From assembly GCA_964437465.1 (NCBI GenBank), contig CAYTGI010000007.1, forward strand, positions 9,042-73,041: DNA of 64,000 nucleotides. Direction: 5' to 3'. Both the position numbers and the translations under genes were made by a program. Source of the DNA: JAGQLF01 sp964437465. Its GTDB lineage: Bacteria; Patescibacteriota; Dojkabacteria; J137. The notes beneath the pieces were generated by a model. The model did not search any database and was not told the origin of the DNA. It worked only from the letters and a program-made list of their open reading frames with translations. Below, one piece after another: positions 18,006 to 26,467 of this stretch; within the stretch, counting starts at the first letter, position 1, and every line of letters begins with the position of its first letter.

Positions 18006-18489
18006 AGTATGTTCTTGTAACTTCTCCTTCTTGTCTACCTTCGGTATTATTATATGTTATCGTAAATTCAATACGAAGTGTTTCAGTATTTGAGCTAGGA
18101 GATAAATTAGTAAAAGTTAAATTCGATATTGTTACTCTATTAGAGTTAAGATTAATTAAAGGTCCTCCTCCCTCTTGAACTCTTACAATACCAGCGTTAA
18201 GATCAACTATTGTTGGATCATCCACAGCATCAAGCACATCCAGAGTTAAAGACGAAGCTGAGTTTCCTGGAGTTGGAGAAGTAATCCCTTCTGCTTCTTT
18301 TGTAGTTATTGTAAGATACTGCATTAGTTGTGTTGCTTGAGCATCAACTTCGGATAGAGATTGATTTCTTAATCTTGTGCTTAACAAAGTTCCAACAAAT
18401 GCTGTTATTGATATTAAAATAATACTTGTTAGACTAATGTATAAAAGTGTCTCAACTAATGTAAATGCTTTCTTTTTTTTATTCATCAT
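17980..18489 (-). CDS. PilW-like minor pilin
   Basis: This 169-residue protein has the leader MMNKKKKA and a prepilin site A-FTLVETLLYISL with Glu5, then a hydrophobic helix and a beta-rich domain of ~130 residues (VRVQEGGGPLINLNSNRVTISNLTF…LRIEFTITYNN). This is the usual look of PilW/GspJ-type minor pilins. It overlaps the upstream PilV-like gene by an ATGA junction and the downstream PilX-like gene by 26 nt, so the three are translationally coupled. Together with them it would form a priming or tip complex for pilus assembly. Confidence 0.8.
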   Translation of the reverse strand: MMNKKKKAFTLVETLLYISLTSIILISITAFVGTLLSTRLRNQSLSEVDAQATQLMQYLTITTKEAEGITSPTPGNSASSLTLDVLDAVDDPTIVDLNAGIVRVQEGGGPLINLNSNRVTISNLTFTNLSPSSNTETLRIEFTITYNNTEGRQEGEVTRTYYGSATLRN

Positions 18490-19940
18490 GGCGCAAAAGT
18501 AATTGGTTGAAATACTGAAATTTCCTCTAAATTATTCTCCCCTCCAACATACAAAGTATCCTGAGAAGGAACATATACTCCTCCATTTAAATCTCCACTA
18601 TTGTCAAAGGTTCCTACAACACTTGGACTTGAATCATCAGTAATGTCAATAACCATAAGCTCATTACTATTATCATCACTCAGAACCCATAGATAAGTAT
18701 CTTGGTTTCCTAATTCTATATCATTTATATCGTCAGTTGAAGGTGTTTGGTAATCATTTATTTCAGAAGGATTCAAAGGATCTGAAATATCAATAAAGCT
18801 AAGCGATCCATCATCACATCCAATTACAACCTTATCTTTATCATACTGCTCAATTGCATGACATTGAGAGCCACCCGTAGCATTTAAAGTTGAAACTCCC
18901 TGGGGGTTAAATGGATCCGAAACATCAATTACCTGAAGTTCATTACTACTATTTGTTGTAGAAACATAAAGATAAGTTCCGATCTTAACCATATCCGCAA
19001 CATTACTTGTATTCTCTGTTCCAATCTCATTTACATTGGATGGATTTGAAATATCATATACAACAATATCCTGTCCTCCACCAGACCTTCCTACATATGC
19101 ATAATTTCCTTCAACTACTAGAGCTCTCGCATCCTGATTTCCAGGTAGATCATCTGTGTCAACTACATTCGGGCTTACTGGATTTGAAACATCTATAACA
19201 GCAAATTCCTGATTATTATTTCTAGAGACTACATACACATACGAGCCTTGCTTAAAAATTCTCCAAAGCTGATTTCCAAGAGCACTAGTTGAGCCAACTT
19301 CATTTATATTCAATGGATCACTAGCATCATAAATAATGAACTCAGTTGCACCTTCACGAGCAACATAAATATAATCGTTACTAAAAATAATATCCCTTAC
19401 ATTCTGATTCCCTAAGATATCTTCAGTATCAGCTTGTACTATCGTACTCCAATCACCTGCCGGCTCTCCCCCTCCAGGTCCTGGACCTGGACCACCTCCT
19501 CCACCTAAGTCAATCTCATATTGCCAGTCAGAGAAATAAGTAGTGTAAGAGACACTCTGAGTACCTGTTGTTTGTGATTCCCAAGTGACAACAGAGGTTA
19601 CCGCCTTTGTTGTTGAATCAAAATCTGAGATCTGAATCTGTCTTGTAAATTCATCTGTTACATCAGTTGTTCCTGAAAATTGCCATTCATTAGCAATTAA
19701 ACTTAACCCATAATTTCCGTTTACTAAATTTGAGTATTCCTCGTTTCGGATTGCTCTAACAGCTTCAATTCCTTCTTCTGCCAGATAGGAGGCCTTAGTC
19801 TGGAAACTAGTTTCAAAATTACTTTGTACAGTAAATGCTAGTCCCCCAGCAAGAGATAAAATTACAATACTGAAAAGAGCAATAGCAAGTATAACCTCGA
19901 CTGAGGAAAAAGCATGCCTTGTTTCTTTTCTAAAAATCAT
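18486..19940 (-). CDS. PilV-like minor pilin fused to an LVIVD beta-propeller (copy 1)
   Basis: The protein has 484 residues. The leader ends RHA-FSSVEVILAIALF (class III signal with Glu5). The pilin domain reaches about residue 150 (SNFETSFQTKASYLAEEGIEAVRAIRNEE is the PilV-like stalk). A Gly/Pro linker (GGGGGPGPGPGGGEP) leads to a ~320-residue propeller with at least six 'YVxxxx…VIDVSNP' repeats. One blade carries a Cys pair (QCHAIEQ…VVIGCDDG) also present in the other two propeller pilins. The 19937-21391 product has identical length and architecture, so the pair is a tandem duplication. It is probably displayed at or near the pilus tip. The stop overlaps the pilW start (ATGA). Confidence 0.85.
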   Translation of the reverse strand: MIFRKETRHAFSSVEVILAIALFSIVILSLAGGLAFTVQSNFETSFQTKASYLAEEGIEAVRAIRNEEYSNLVNGNYGLSLIANEWQFSGTTDVTDEFTRQIQISDFDSTTKAVTSVVTWESQTTGTQSVSYTTYFSDWQYEIDLGGGGGPGPGPGGGEPAGDWSTIVQADTEDILGNQNVRDIIFSNDYIYVAREGATEFIIYDASDPLNINEVGSTSALGNQLWRIFKQGSYVYVVSRNNNQEFAVIDVSNPVSPNVVDTDDLPGNQDARALVVEGNYAYVGRSGGGQDIVVYDISNPSNVNEIGTENTSNVADMVKIGTYLYVSTTNSSNELQVIDVSDPFNPQGVSTLNATGGSQCHAIEQYDKDKVVIGCDDGSLSFIDISDPLNPSEINDYQTPSTDDINDIELGNQDTYLWVLSDDNSNELMVIDITDDSSPSVVGTFDNSGDLNGGVYVPSQDTLYVGGENNLEEISVFQPITFAP

Positions 19941-21391
19941 GGTGCAGGTGTTATAGGTGTAAAAATATAAACTTCTTCAATATTATTTTCTCCAGCTGCG
20001 TATAAAATATCTGTAAACTTATTATAATAAGCACCGTTCAAATCTCCATTTGTATTAAAGCTCCCAATGTGTACAGGTGCAGTATCATCAGTTATATCTA
20101 AAACAATTACTTCATATGCATTATCATCTCCTACTAACCAAAGATACTTGTTATCGTTTCCAACTTCAATTTGATTTATATCGTCAATGGCTAATGTTTG
20201 GTAAGATAGGATCTCTGTTGGACTTGCTGGATTGGTTATATCAATAAAAATTACCCTACCTGTATTGCATCCCATTACTATTTTATTTGGTGCATATCTT
20301 CTTAGACTTTCACAATTACTACTGCCTGTTGCGTTTAATGTTGCAACTCCATTAGGATTAAGCGGATCACTAACATCAACAACCTGTAGCTCATTAGAAG
20401 AATTTAATGTAGCGATATAAACATAACTTCCAATTTTTAAAATCTCAGCTCCACTAATAAGATCTTCAGCAGCAACCAAGTTAATGTTAGATTTATCTGT
20501 AATATCAATAATTGCAAGATCTTGATTACTCCCACTTTGAATAACGTAAGCATAATTACCTTCAATATGTAGACCTCTACCATCAGAGTTGCCTGCAAGA
20601 TCTATACTGTCAGTTTCAAATGGATTAGATGGATCTGTAACATTTATAACTGAAAACTCTTCATTATTACTTCTTGCAACTATATACATATAATTCCCTT
20701 GCTTAGTAAAAGACCATGCTTGCGAAGGACCAGAGTTTGTAGACCCAACTTGTACTGGATTTATTGGATCTGTTATGTCAAATACTTCAAATTCAGTTCC
20801 AGAATCTCGAAGTACATACATGTAGTTACCATCAACCCAAATATCAGAACTATTGTTATTTCCACTCAAATTTAATGTTCCCGATTGAACTATAGTTGAC
20901 CAATCTCCAGCAGGATATGTAGGGGTTGGAGGTGGGTTAGGCCCTCCACTTATATCAACCTCATACTGCCAATCTGTAAAATAAGTAGTAAAAGAAACTA
21001 TACCAGGTTGTCCTGTTGATTTTATCCAAGTTACTGTAGATACTACCTGTTTTGTATTAGCATCAAAGTCAGAAATTTGTATCTGCCTAGTAAATTCCTC
21101 AGTAGTATCTGAATTACCGGTCAACTGCCAAGTATTTCCTGCAAAGTTTAAGCCGTAGTTTCCATTAACAAGATTGGAAAAATCTTCATTTCGAATCGCT
21201 CTAACAGCTTCAATTCCTTCTTCTGCTAGCAAAGAAGCTTTAGTCTGAAAGCTTGTTTCAAAGTTACTTTGGACACTAAATGCTAACCCTCCAGCCAATG
21301 ATAAAATCACTATGCTAAATAGAGCAATTGCCAGTAATACTTCGACTGATGAGAAGCCCTGTTTAGTTAAAAGTGAGTACTCCTTTTTCAT
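19937..21391 (-). CDS. PilV-like minor pilin fused to an LVIVD beta-propeller (copy 2)
   Basis: The protein has 484 residues and parallels the next gene downstream throughout. The leader ends KQG-FSSVEVLLAIALF with Glu5. A PilV-like stalk is followed by a Pro-rich linker (GGPNPPPTPTYPAGDW) and a propeller of LVIVD-type repeats (FEVFDITDPINPVQVGS, FSVINVTDPSNP, LAIIDITDKSN, LQVVDVSDP). The Cys pair (NCESLRR…VMGCNTG) is conserved. Divergence is greater in the linker and blade loops than in the pilin core, as expected if surfaces bind different ligands. It overlaps the FimT-like gene by 29 nt and copy 1 by 4 nt. Confidence 0.85.
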   Translation of the reverse strand: MKKEYSLLTKQGFSSVEVLLAIALFSIVILSLAGGLAFSVQSNFETSFQTKASLLAEEGIEAVRAIRNEDFSNLVNGNYGLNFAGNTWQLTGNSDTTEEFTRQIQISDFDANTKQVVSTVTWIKSTGQPGIVSFTTYFTDWQYEVDISGGPNPPPTPTYPAGDWSTIVQSGTLNLSGNNNSSDIWVDGNYMYVLRDSGTEFEVFDITDPINPVQVGSTNSGPSQAWSFTKQGNYMYIVARSNNEEFSVINVTDPSNPFETDSIDLAGNSDGRGLHIEGNYAYVIQSGSNQDLAIIDITDKSNINLVAAEDLISGAEILKIGSYVYIATLNSSNELQVVDVSDPLNPNGVATLNATGSSNCESLRRYAPNKIVMGCNTGRVIFIDITNPASPTEILSYQTLAIDDINQIEVGNDNKYLWLVGDDNAYEVIVLDITDDTAPVHIGSFNTNGDLNGAYYNKFTDILYAAGENNIEEVYIFTPITPAP

Positions 21392-21806
21392 TTATTTCTA
21401 TTTCTCTAACTTCTGTATTAACTGTAAATGTAATTGTTCCAGTAGTGCTTGTATCCCCAGTTTCTCTTTCAAAATAAAACTCAGTTAAACCTGTAATATT
21501 TATCTGAGAAGATATAGGATACAGTTGATCGTAGGTAGTATTTCTTGTTGCGTATGATGAGCCTTGAAACAAAGTTACATTACCATTATCAAGCCGAATC
21601 CCCCACTCGGAATCATTCTTATTTTCCTGAGCAAATATCTGTGCATTTCTAATAGCCCTAGCAGTCTCGTCAACAGTTGCTTCTAAACTATTTCTAAATT
21701 GAAAACTTTGATAGAAAGGTACGGAAAAAGAAATTAAAGTTACAAGAAGTGCCAGTGATAGTAAGATCTCAACTAAAGTAAATGCTTTTTTGTTTTTTAT
21801 TTTCAT
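21363..21806 (-). CDS. FimT/GspH-like minor pilin
   Basis: This 147-residue protein has the leader MKIKNKKA and prepilin site A-FTLVEILLSLALL with Glu5. The following alpha-helix is typical of FimT/GspH (FQFRNSLEATVDETARAIRNAQIFAQENK). A compact beta domain ends EIEINEKGVLTFN. It is the first pilin gene after pilC (2 nt apart) and so probably the GspH-type initiator subunit of the minor pilin complex. Confidence 0.8.
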   Translation of the reverse strand: MKIKNKKAFTLVEILLSLALLVTLISFSVPFYQSFQFRNSLEATVDETARAIRNAQIFAQENKNDSEWGIRLDNGNVTLFQGSSYATRNTTYDQLYPISSQINITGLTEFYFERETGDTSTTGTITFTVNTEVREIEINEKGVLTFN

Positions 21807-21808
21807 AA

Positions 21809-23212
21809 TTACAGTTCTTGAATAAAATCTTGGCTGACCCAGCCTAATATACCGTTATCTAGTTCTATTTCATACCATTCATCTAAACTATTCTCAGTGT
21901 ATGGGAATATATTTCCCAATTCTACTTGAGTTAAAATGATTCCATTAGGAGTATCGTAAACAGGTACAAAGTTTTGGTTAACAATTATTAGCTCTCTTTT
22001 TAAAAATTGGTTGTTTGAGTTTTCTTCAACTATATTATCAAATTGCTCAACTGCCTCTGGATCTGGTTCAGCTGGTTCCTCAATACCTTGGTTTTGAGTT
22101 ACGTTTGTTATATCTCCCACTAAACTGTAGATAGGTAATATTACAGCAAAAGCTATAAACGCAACTCCAATCCAAACGACCATTAGCAATAATGGTTCAA
22201 GCACAACTGACAGATCTTTAGTAGAATTTTCATTTTTCTTAATGTATATTTCACCAACTTTAACTAAGGCATCACCCAACGTGCCAGTCTTTTCACCAGT
22301 AATAATTGCTTGTTTGGGATACAAAGGAAGAAATCTAGCAGTTTCAGGAACTTTTTCGAATGATTCTTTTAAAGTGTAACCTTGTTCAATTCTAATTACC
22401 CATCCACCATACATTTTTTGATAAACAAAATAAGTTGAGGAATCTTTTACAAGATTTAAAGCATCTACTAAAGGTATACCTGCATTTAATAATGTTCCTA
22501 GAAGATATCCCAATCTTGATATCTCAATTTCTTGGACTAACCTTTTTATCACAGGTGTTTTCAAGATCAAAGATTGACCAAGGGTTTTAGTCTTTTTATT
22601 TATAAATAGTATGTAAACTATTGAAGATAAAGCTAATAAAACAATAGGTCCTACAATATATCCATATGAACCCATAAAATCTCCAACAGAAATCATAATC
22701 CTTGTGACTAAGGGGAGATCTACTGCTAGGTTTTGATAAATACCAGCAAGTCTAGGAAGAATAAATATTCCAATCCCAAGACCTATTATAATCATTAATA
22801 CAACTACAAAACTAGGGTATAAACTTGCCGATCTAAGTTTTGCACGAAATTCAGCATCTCTTTCCTTTTGTTCTACTACAATTTGTAAATTCTCTGCCAA
22901 TCTTCCAGATTCCTCTCCAATTTTAATAACTGATAGCAAGTGCTCAGAAAGAATTCCTGCGTCTCTAAATGCTTTCCAAATAGGATCTCCGTTTTGAATC
23001 TGATCATGCATTTTTCTAACCATTCCCTTGATTTTAGTGGACTTAAGCTCACCCTCTATTGATTCAAGTACATCGGTAATATTAAGTCCTCCAAGAAGCA
23101 TTAATGCAATATTTTCGAACAAAAACTTACGTTCCTTACCAATATCTGCAGTTAGGAAAGTTGTATCTATGCCAAAAAGACCTTTATTTTTTGGTTTTTG
23201 TTTGCCCTTCAT
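21809..23212 (-). CDS. pilC: PilC/GspF inner-membrane platform protein with a C-terminal SH3b domain
   Basis: The protein has 467 residues. Two GspF domains are visible (about 25-150 and 225-350), with the typical EESGRLAENL and GEKTGTLGDALVKVGE motifs and three TM regions (residues ~133-155, 180-205 and ~345-370). Unlike usual PilC (~400 residues), it continues after the last TM with an acidic linker and a ~60-residue tail, VNQNFVPVYDTPNGIILTQ…WYEIELDNGILGWVSQDFI, which matches bacterial SH3 (SH3b) domains. This tail should lie in the periplasm or wall space and might hold peptidoglycan or another pilus component. The start overlaps the end of pilB by 29 nt. Confidence 0.9.
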   Translation of the reverse strand: MKGKQKPKNKGLFGIDTTFLTADIGKERKFLFENIALMLLGGLNITDVLESIEGELKSTKIKGMVRKMHDQIQNGDPIWKAFRDAGILSEHLLSVIKIGEESGRLAENLQIVVEQKERDAEFRAKLRSASLYPSFVVVLMIIIGLGIGIFILPRLAGIYQNLAVDLPLVTRIMISVGDFMGSYGYIVGPIVLLALSSIVYILFINKKTKTLGQSLILKTPVIKRLVQEIEISRLGYLLGTLLNAGIPLVDALNLVKDSSTYFVYQKMYGGWVIRIEQGYTLKESFEKVPETARFLPLYPKQAIITGEKTGTLGDALVKVGEIYIKKNENSTKDLSVVLEPLLLMVVWIGVAFIAFAVILPIYSLVGDITNVTQNQGIEEPAEPDPEAVEQFDNIVEENSNNQFLKRELIIVNQNFVPVYDTPNGIILTQVELGNIFPYTENSLDEWYEIELDNGILGWVSQDFIQEL

Positions 23213-24878
23213 ATAATCTCTCTATAGTTTCATCAACTGGAGCTACACGTAGAAGCTCATCAAGTGTTGTGACTCCCTTAATAACTTTATCAATACCATC
23301 TTTAAAGAATGTCTCTGCTCCTTGATCATTTGCAACTTTTCTAATTTCAGCACTTGAAGGAGAACTTAGAATTAATTCTTGCATTTCTGGATTCATATAA
23401 ATTGACTCAAAAATAGCAGTTCTACCTTTAAATCCAGTGTTATTATTCATTGGACCTGGCTTTCCTTCGTACACAGTCACATTACCTTTTCCGAAATATT
23501 TAGCTGGATCTGGCATATATTCTTTTAGGTCAGATAGGGAAAGAGTTCTACTATATCGACTGTTCTGATCTATTTTTCTAACTAAACGTTGTGAGACAAT
23601 TAAATTCAATGTTGAGGCTAAAAGAAAAGGTTCTGCACCCATATCTAGTAACCTTGGAATAGCTGTAGCTGCATCATTTGCGTGAAATGTTGATAATACT
23701 AAGTGACCTGTAAGCGCAGCATTTAAAGCTATTTCAGCAGTCTGCTCATCTCTAATCTCTCCTACCAATATAACATCAGGATCCTGTCTAACTATTGATC
23801 TTAGTCCTAAAGGAAAAGTAAGATTAGTATCATTATTTACCTGAATTTGATTTATTCCTGGAATCTTATACTCAACTGGATCTTCAATAGTTGTAATGTT
23901 AATAGATTTATTCTTAATAAATCTAAGTAATGAGTATAGTGTCGTAGTTTTTCCTGAACCAGTAGGACCAGTAACAAGAATCATACCAAATGGCTTTTTT
24001 GCAGCCTCTATTAATAATTGTTCATCTCTTTCTCTCAAACCTAAAGCACTTAGGGATAAACTTTGTACATAATTGGTTAGAATTCTAATTACAATTTTCT
24101 CATTATCAAGAGTAGGTATAATAGATACACGAAGGTCAACTGGGTTATCATCAACTCGGGTCCTAATTGCTCCGTCTTGAGCAGAATAGTGCTCGTCGAG
24201 TTTCATCTTACCCATAACCTTAATTCTGTTAACAATATTATTATATAAATCCTTACTAAACCTAGCAGCATCTTGCAGAATCCCATCAACTCTAAATCTA
24301 ATGAGTACATCGCTCTCACTTGGCTCAAAGTGAATATCAGAAGTTTTTAAACCAATAGCTTCCTTAAGTATTTGTTCAACTAAAAGTGGTACATCTACTT
24401 CTTTATTATCTTGAATAATCTCTTGCATGTGAGTATTTAAAAGTCTTACCTGTTGCTGAACGATACTTCTTATATCATCCTCAAGAGCATAGACAAAATT
24501 AATAGTTATACCTGGAAATATATTTTTAAGTTCTTCAGCAAACTGATCGTAATTTGAGTAATCACCAAGAGCAACGGTTATTGAGCTATCATCCCTATCT
24601 ACAACTGCTGCACCATATTCATCAGCTACTCTTTCTGGAAGTAATGATAATAATTCGTCTGAAGGAACTTTTGCATTGATATCCCAAAAAGGAATTTTGT
24701 AGTATTCTGCTAAAGCCTGTCCTAGTATTCCTCTTGTAACAACTTCCTGTGTAAGAAGCTCTTCTTCTACAGTTGTTCCTCTTTCATCAACTCGCTTATT
24801 TATCTCCTCAACAATTTCAGGGGTAATATAGTTTTCTTCAAGTAATACTTTTAGAATGTCTAAATTTGTTGTTGCCAT
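23184..24878 (-). CDS. pilB: Type IV pilus assembly ATPase PilB
   Basis: This 564-residue protein has the N-terminal MshEN/T2SSE_N domain (about 1-150) and a secretion ATPase core with Walker A GPTGSGKTTT, an Asp box, Walker B DPDVILVGEIRD and His box (TGHLVLSTFHAND). The zinc-binding tetracysteine of many PilB/GspE proteins is absent; the corresponding part reads GKGNVTVYEGK…GFKGRTAIFE without Cys. It powers pilin polymerisation at the cytoplasmic face with PilC. No retraction ATPase (PilT) gene is present in the window. It follows the response-regulator gene by 3 nt in the same operon. Confidence 0.95.
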   Translation of the reverse strand: MATTNLDILKVLLEENYITPEIVEEINKRVDERGTTVEEELLTQEVVTRGILGQALAEYYKIPFWDINAKVPSDELLSLLPERVADEYGAAVVDRDDSSITVALGDYSNYDQFAEELKNIFPGITINFVYALEDDIRSIVQQQVRLLNTHMQEIIQDNKEVDVPLLVEQILKEAIGLKTSDIHFEPSESDVLIRFRVDGILQDAARFSKDLYNNIVNRIKVMGKMKLDEHYSAQDGAIRTRVDDNPVDLRVSIIPTLDNEKIVIRILTNYVQSLSLSALGLRERDEQLLIEAAKKPFGMILVTGPTGSGKTTTLYSLLRFIKNKSINITTIEDPVEYKIPGINQIQVNNDTNLTFPLGLRSIVRQDPDVILVGEIRDEQTAEIALNAALTGHLVLSTFHANDAATAIPRLLDMGAEPFLLASTLNLIVSQRLVRKIDQNSRYSRTLSLSDLKEYMPDPAKYFGKGNVTVYEGKPGPMNNNTGFKGRTAIFESIYMNPEMQELILSSPSSAEIRKVANDQGAETFFKDGIDKVIKGVTTLDELLRVAPVDETIERLYEGQTKTKK

Positions 24879-24881
24879 ATA

Positions 24882-25394
24882 TTATTTTTTATATTTATTA
24901 ACTGATTCAACTATCTCAGACAAAGTCATATCTGATTTCACAAAATAATCAACTGCTCCTAGTTCTTTTGCTTTCTTTATATCTTCTTCCTGACTTAAAT
25001 TAGAAGAGACCAAAGTTGGAACTTCATTTCCAGAGTTTTTAATGTGTTCAAGCACTTCAAATCCGTTAACTTCTGGCATTATTAAATCAAGTAATACTAC
25101 ATCGTAAATTTTTTTGCTTAAGAGTTCAATAGCTTCTTTACCATTATTTGCCACATCTACATCGAAACCACTATTTTTTAGTTTTATGCTCAAAACATTT
25201 GAGATAGCTTTTTCATCTTCAGCTAATAAGACCCTATTTCCTTCTGAAGTTTCTAGTTCAACAGCCTGCCCAATAGAAGTATCTTCAGTTGTTTCACGGA
25301 TTTCACTGTCATTACCACTAGGTCTAGGATTGCTTAATCTATCCAGCCCTCCAATAAATAAGCCACTTTTTCCTTTTGCGTCTTTTTCAGCCAT
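24882..25394 (-). CDS. Response-regulator receiver protein heading the pilus operon
   Basis: The product has 170 residues. A disordered N-terminal 50 residues (Gly/Ser/Glu-rich) precede a receiver domain with the acidic pair in LLAEDEK, the phospho-acceptor Asp in VVLLDLIMPEVNG, the conserved Ser/Thr region TLVSSNL and the Lys in YFVKSD. No output domain follows. It is the first gene of the pilus operon and sits 3 nt before pilB, so it probably controls pilus assembly through protein contacts. The cognate kinase could be either of those at 7932 and 27471. Confidence 0.85.
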   Translation of the reverse strand: MAEKDAKGKSGLFIGGLDRLSNPRPSGNDSEIRETTEDTSIGQAVELETSEGNRVLLAEDEKAISNVLSIKLKNSGFDVDVANNGKEAIELLSKKIYDVVLLDLIMPEVNGFEVLEHIKNSGNEVPTLVSSNLSQEEDIKKAKELGAVDYFVKSDMTLSEIVESVNKYKK

Positions 25395-25450
25395 AAAGCT
25401 TTATCTAACTTTATGATATGGGTTTTATAATCTTTAATCAAAGTATTTTT

Positions 25451-25481
25451 TGAATTATATTTTTATTATTGATGTATACTT
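25451..25481 (+). promoter_or_regulatory. Candidate promoter upstream of the CobW-like gene
   Basis: TTGAAT at 25451-25456 and TATACT at 25476-25481 are separated by 19 bp in the divergent region between the pilus operon and the CobW-like gene. The spacing is long, so the call is tentative. Confidence 0.3.
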
Positions 25482-25507
25482 TTTATGGTAAGGATAATTA
25501 AAAAAAC

Positions 25508-26419
25508 ATGAAACATATACCTACAACAGTAGTTACTGGATCCCTTGGGGCAGGCAAAACTACACTTATAATGAATTTAATTAAGCAGATGCCGAAGAAT
25601 TACAAGGTACTTTGGTTAAAAAATGAATATGGAGATGTGAATATTGATTCAGAACTTGCAAAGTCTTCTAATATACAATCAAAAGAAATTTTAAATGGAT
25701 GCATCTGTTGCGTGCTTGTTGGAAAATTACATAACGCTTTAGTAGAGATAACTGAGAAATACGAACTAGATAGGCTAATTATTGAAACTGCAGGAACAGC
25801 TTATCCATATCCTATAGTTAATGAAATAAAAAAGATCCAGGAATTAAAACTAGACGGATTAATTATGGTTGTTGATGTTTTAAATTTTGAGGAATTTGGA
25901 GACAAAACTCAAATGGCAAGATCTCAAGGAAAATACATTGATCTAATTGTTTTAAATAAAGTTGAAGTTTCTGGAGAACAACACTTCTTAAAAGTAGAAG
26001 ATGAAGTTTTTGACATGTACCCGTCAGTACCTAAGGTAAATTCTCAGAATGGCTTTGTTCAAAAAGAAATTTTACTTGGAATTGACAGGGGACAGGATAT
26101 AGAAATGTCTGAAGACTCTCATCATAGCCATAATGGTATTGAGCATTCAATGGACGTAATAACTTTCAAAAAAAATATTCTAATTAATAAAGAAAAACTA
26201 TCTAAATATATACAATCATTAAACCCTAGTGATTTTTTCAGAATTAAAGGCTTAGTTAATACCAGCAATGGTACTTACTTGCTTAATTATGTATTGGGCA
26301 GAATAGTATGGGAAGAATTTATTGGTTACGATGGGCCATCAAAGATAACATTTATAGGAAAAGGCATTAGAAATATTGAAAATAAGATTAATAACACATT
26401 AAATGAAATCTCTTATTGA
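25508..26419 (+). CDS. CobW/COG0523-family GTPase (metal chaperone type)
   Basis: This 303-residue protein has Walker A GSLGAGKTT (residues 11-19), the metal-binding CxCC motif in NGCICCVLVG, the family ETAGTA motif and a C-terminal CobW_C-like domain (FFRIKGLVNT…GPSKITFIGKG). A short His-rich stretch (SHHSHNGIEH) precedes the C-terminal domain, as in zinc-related members. Family members deliver Zn, Co or Fe to target enzymes using GTP. A nearby metalloenzyme is the methionine aminopeptidase at 29289, a known client class of ZNG1 proteins, but the link here is only proximity. Confidence 0.9.
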   Translation: MKHIPTTVVTGSLGAGKTTLIMNLIKQMPKNYKVLWLKNEYGDVNIDSELAKSSNIQSKEILNGCICCVLVGKLHNALVEITEKYELDRLIIETAGTAYPYPIVNEIKKIQELKLDGLIMVVDVLNFEEFGDKTQMARSQGKYIDLIVLNKVEVSGEQHFLKVEDEVFDMYPSVPKVNSQNGFVQKEILLGIDRGQDIEMSEDSHHSHNGIEHSMDVITFKKNILINKEKLSKYIQSLNPSDFFRIKGLVNTSNGTYLLNYVLGRIVWEEFIGYDGPSKITFIGKGIRNIENKINNTLNEISY

Positions 26420-26467
26420 ATAGCTACTCAGTTTTTGTCAATATGGTAGTAAGTAAGATTTAATATT

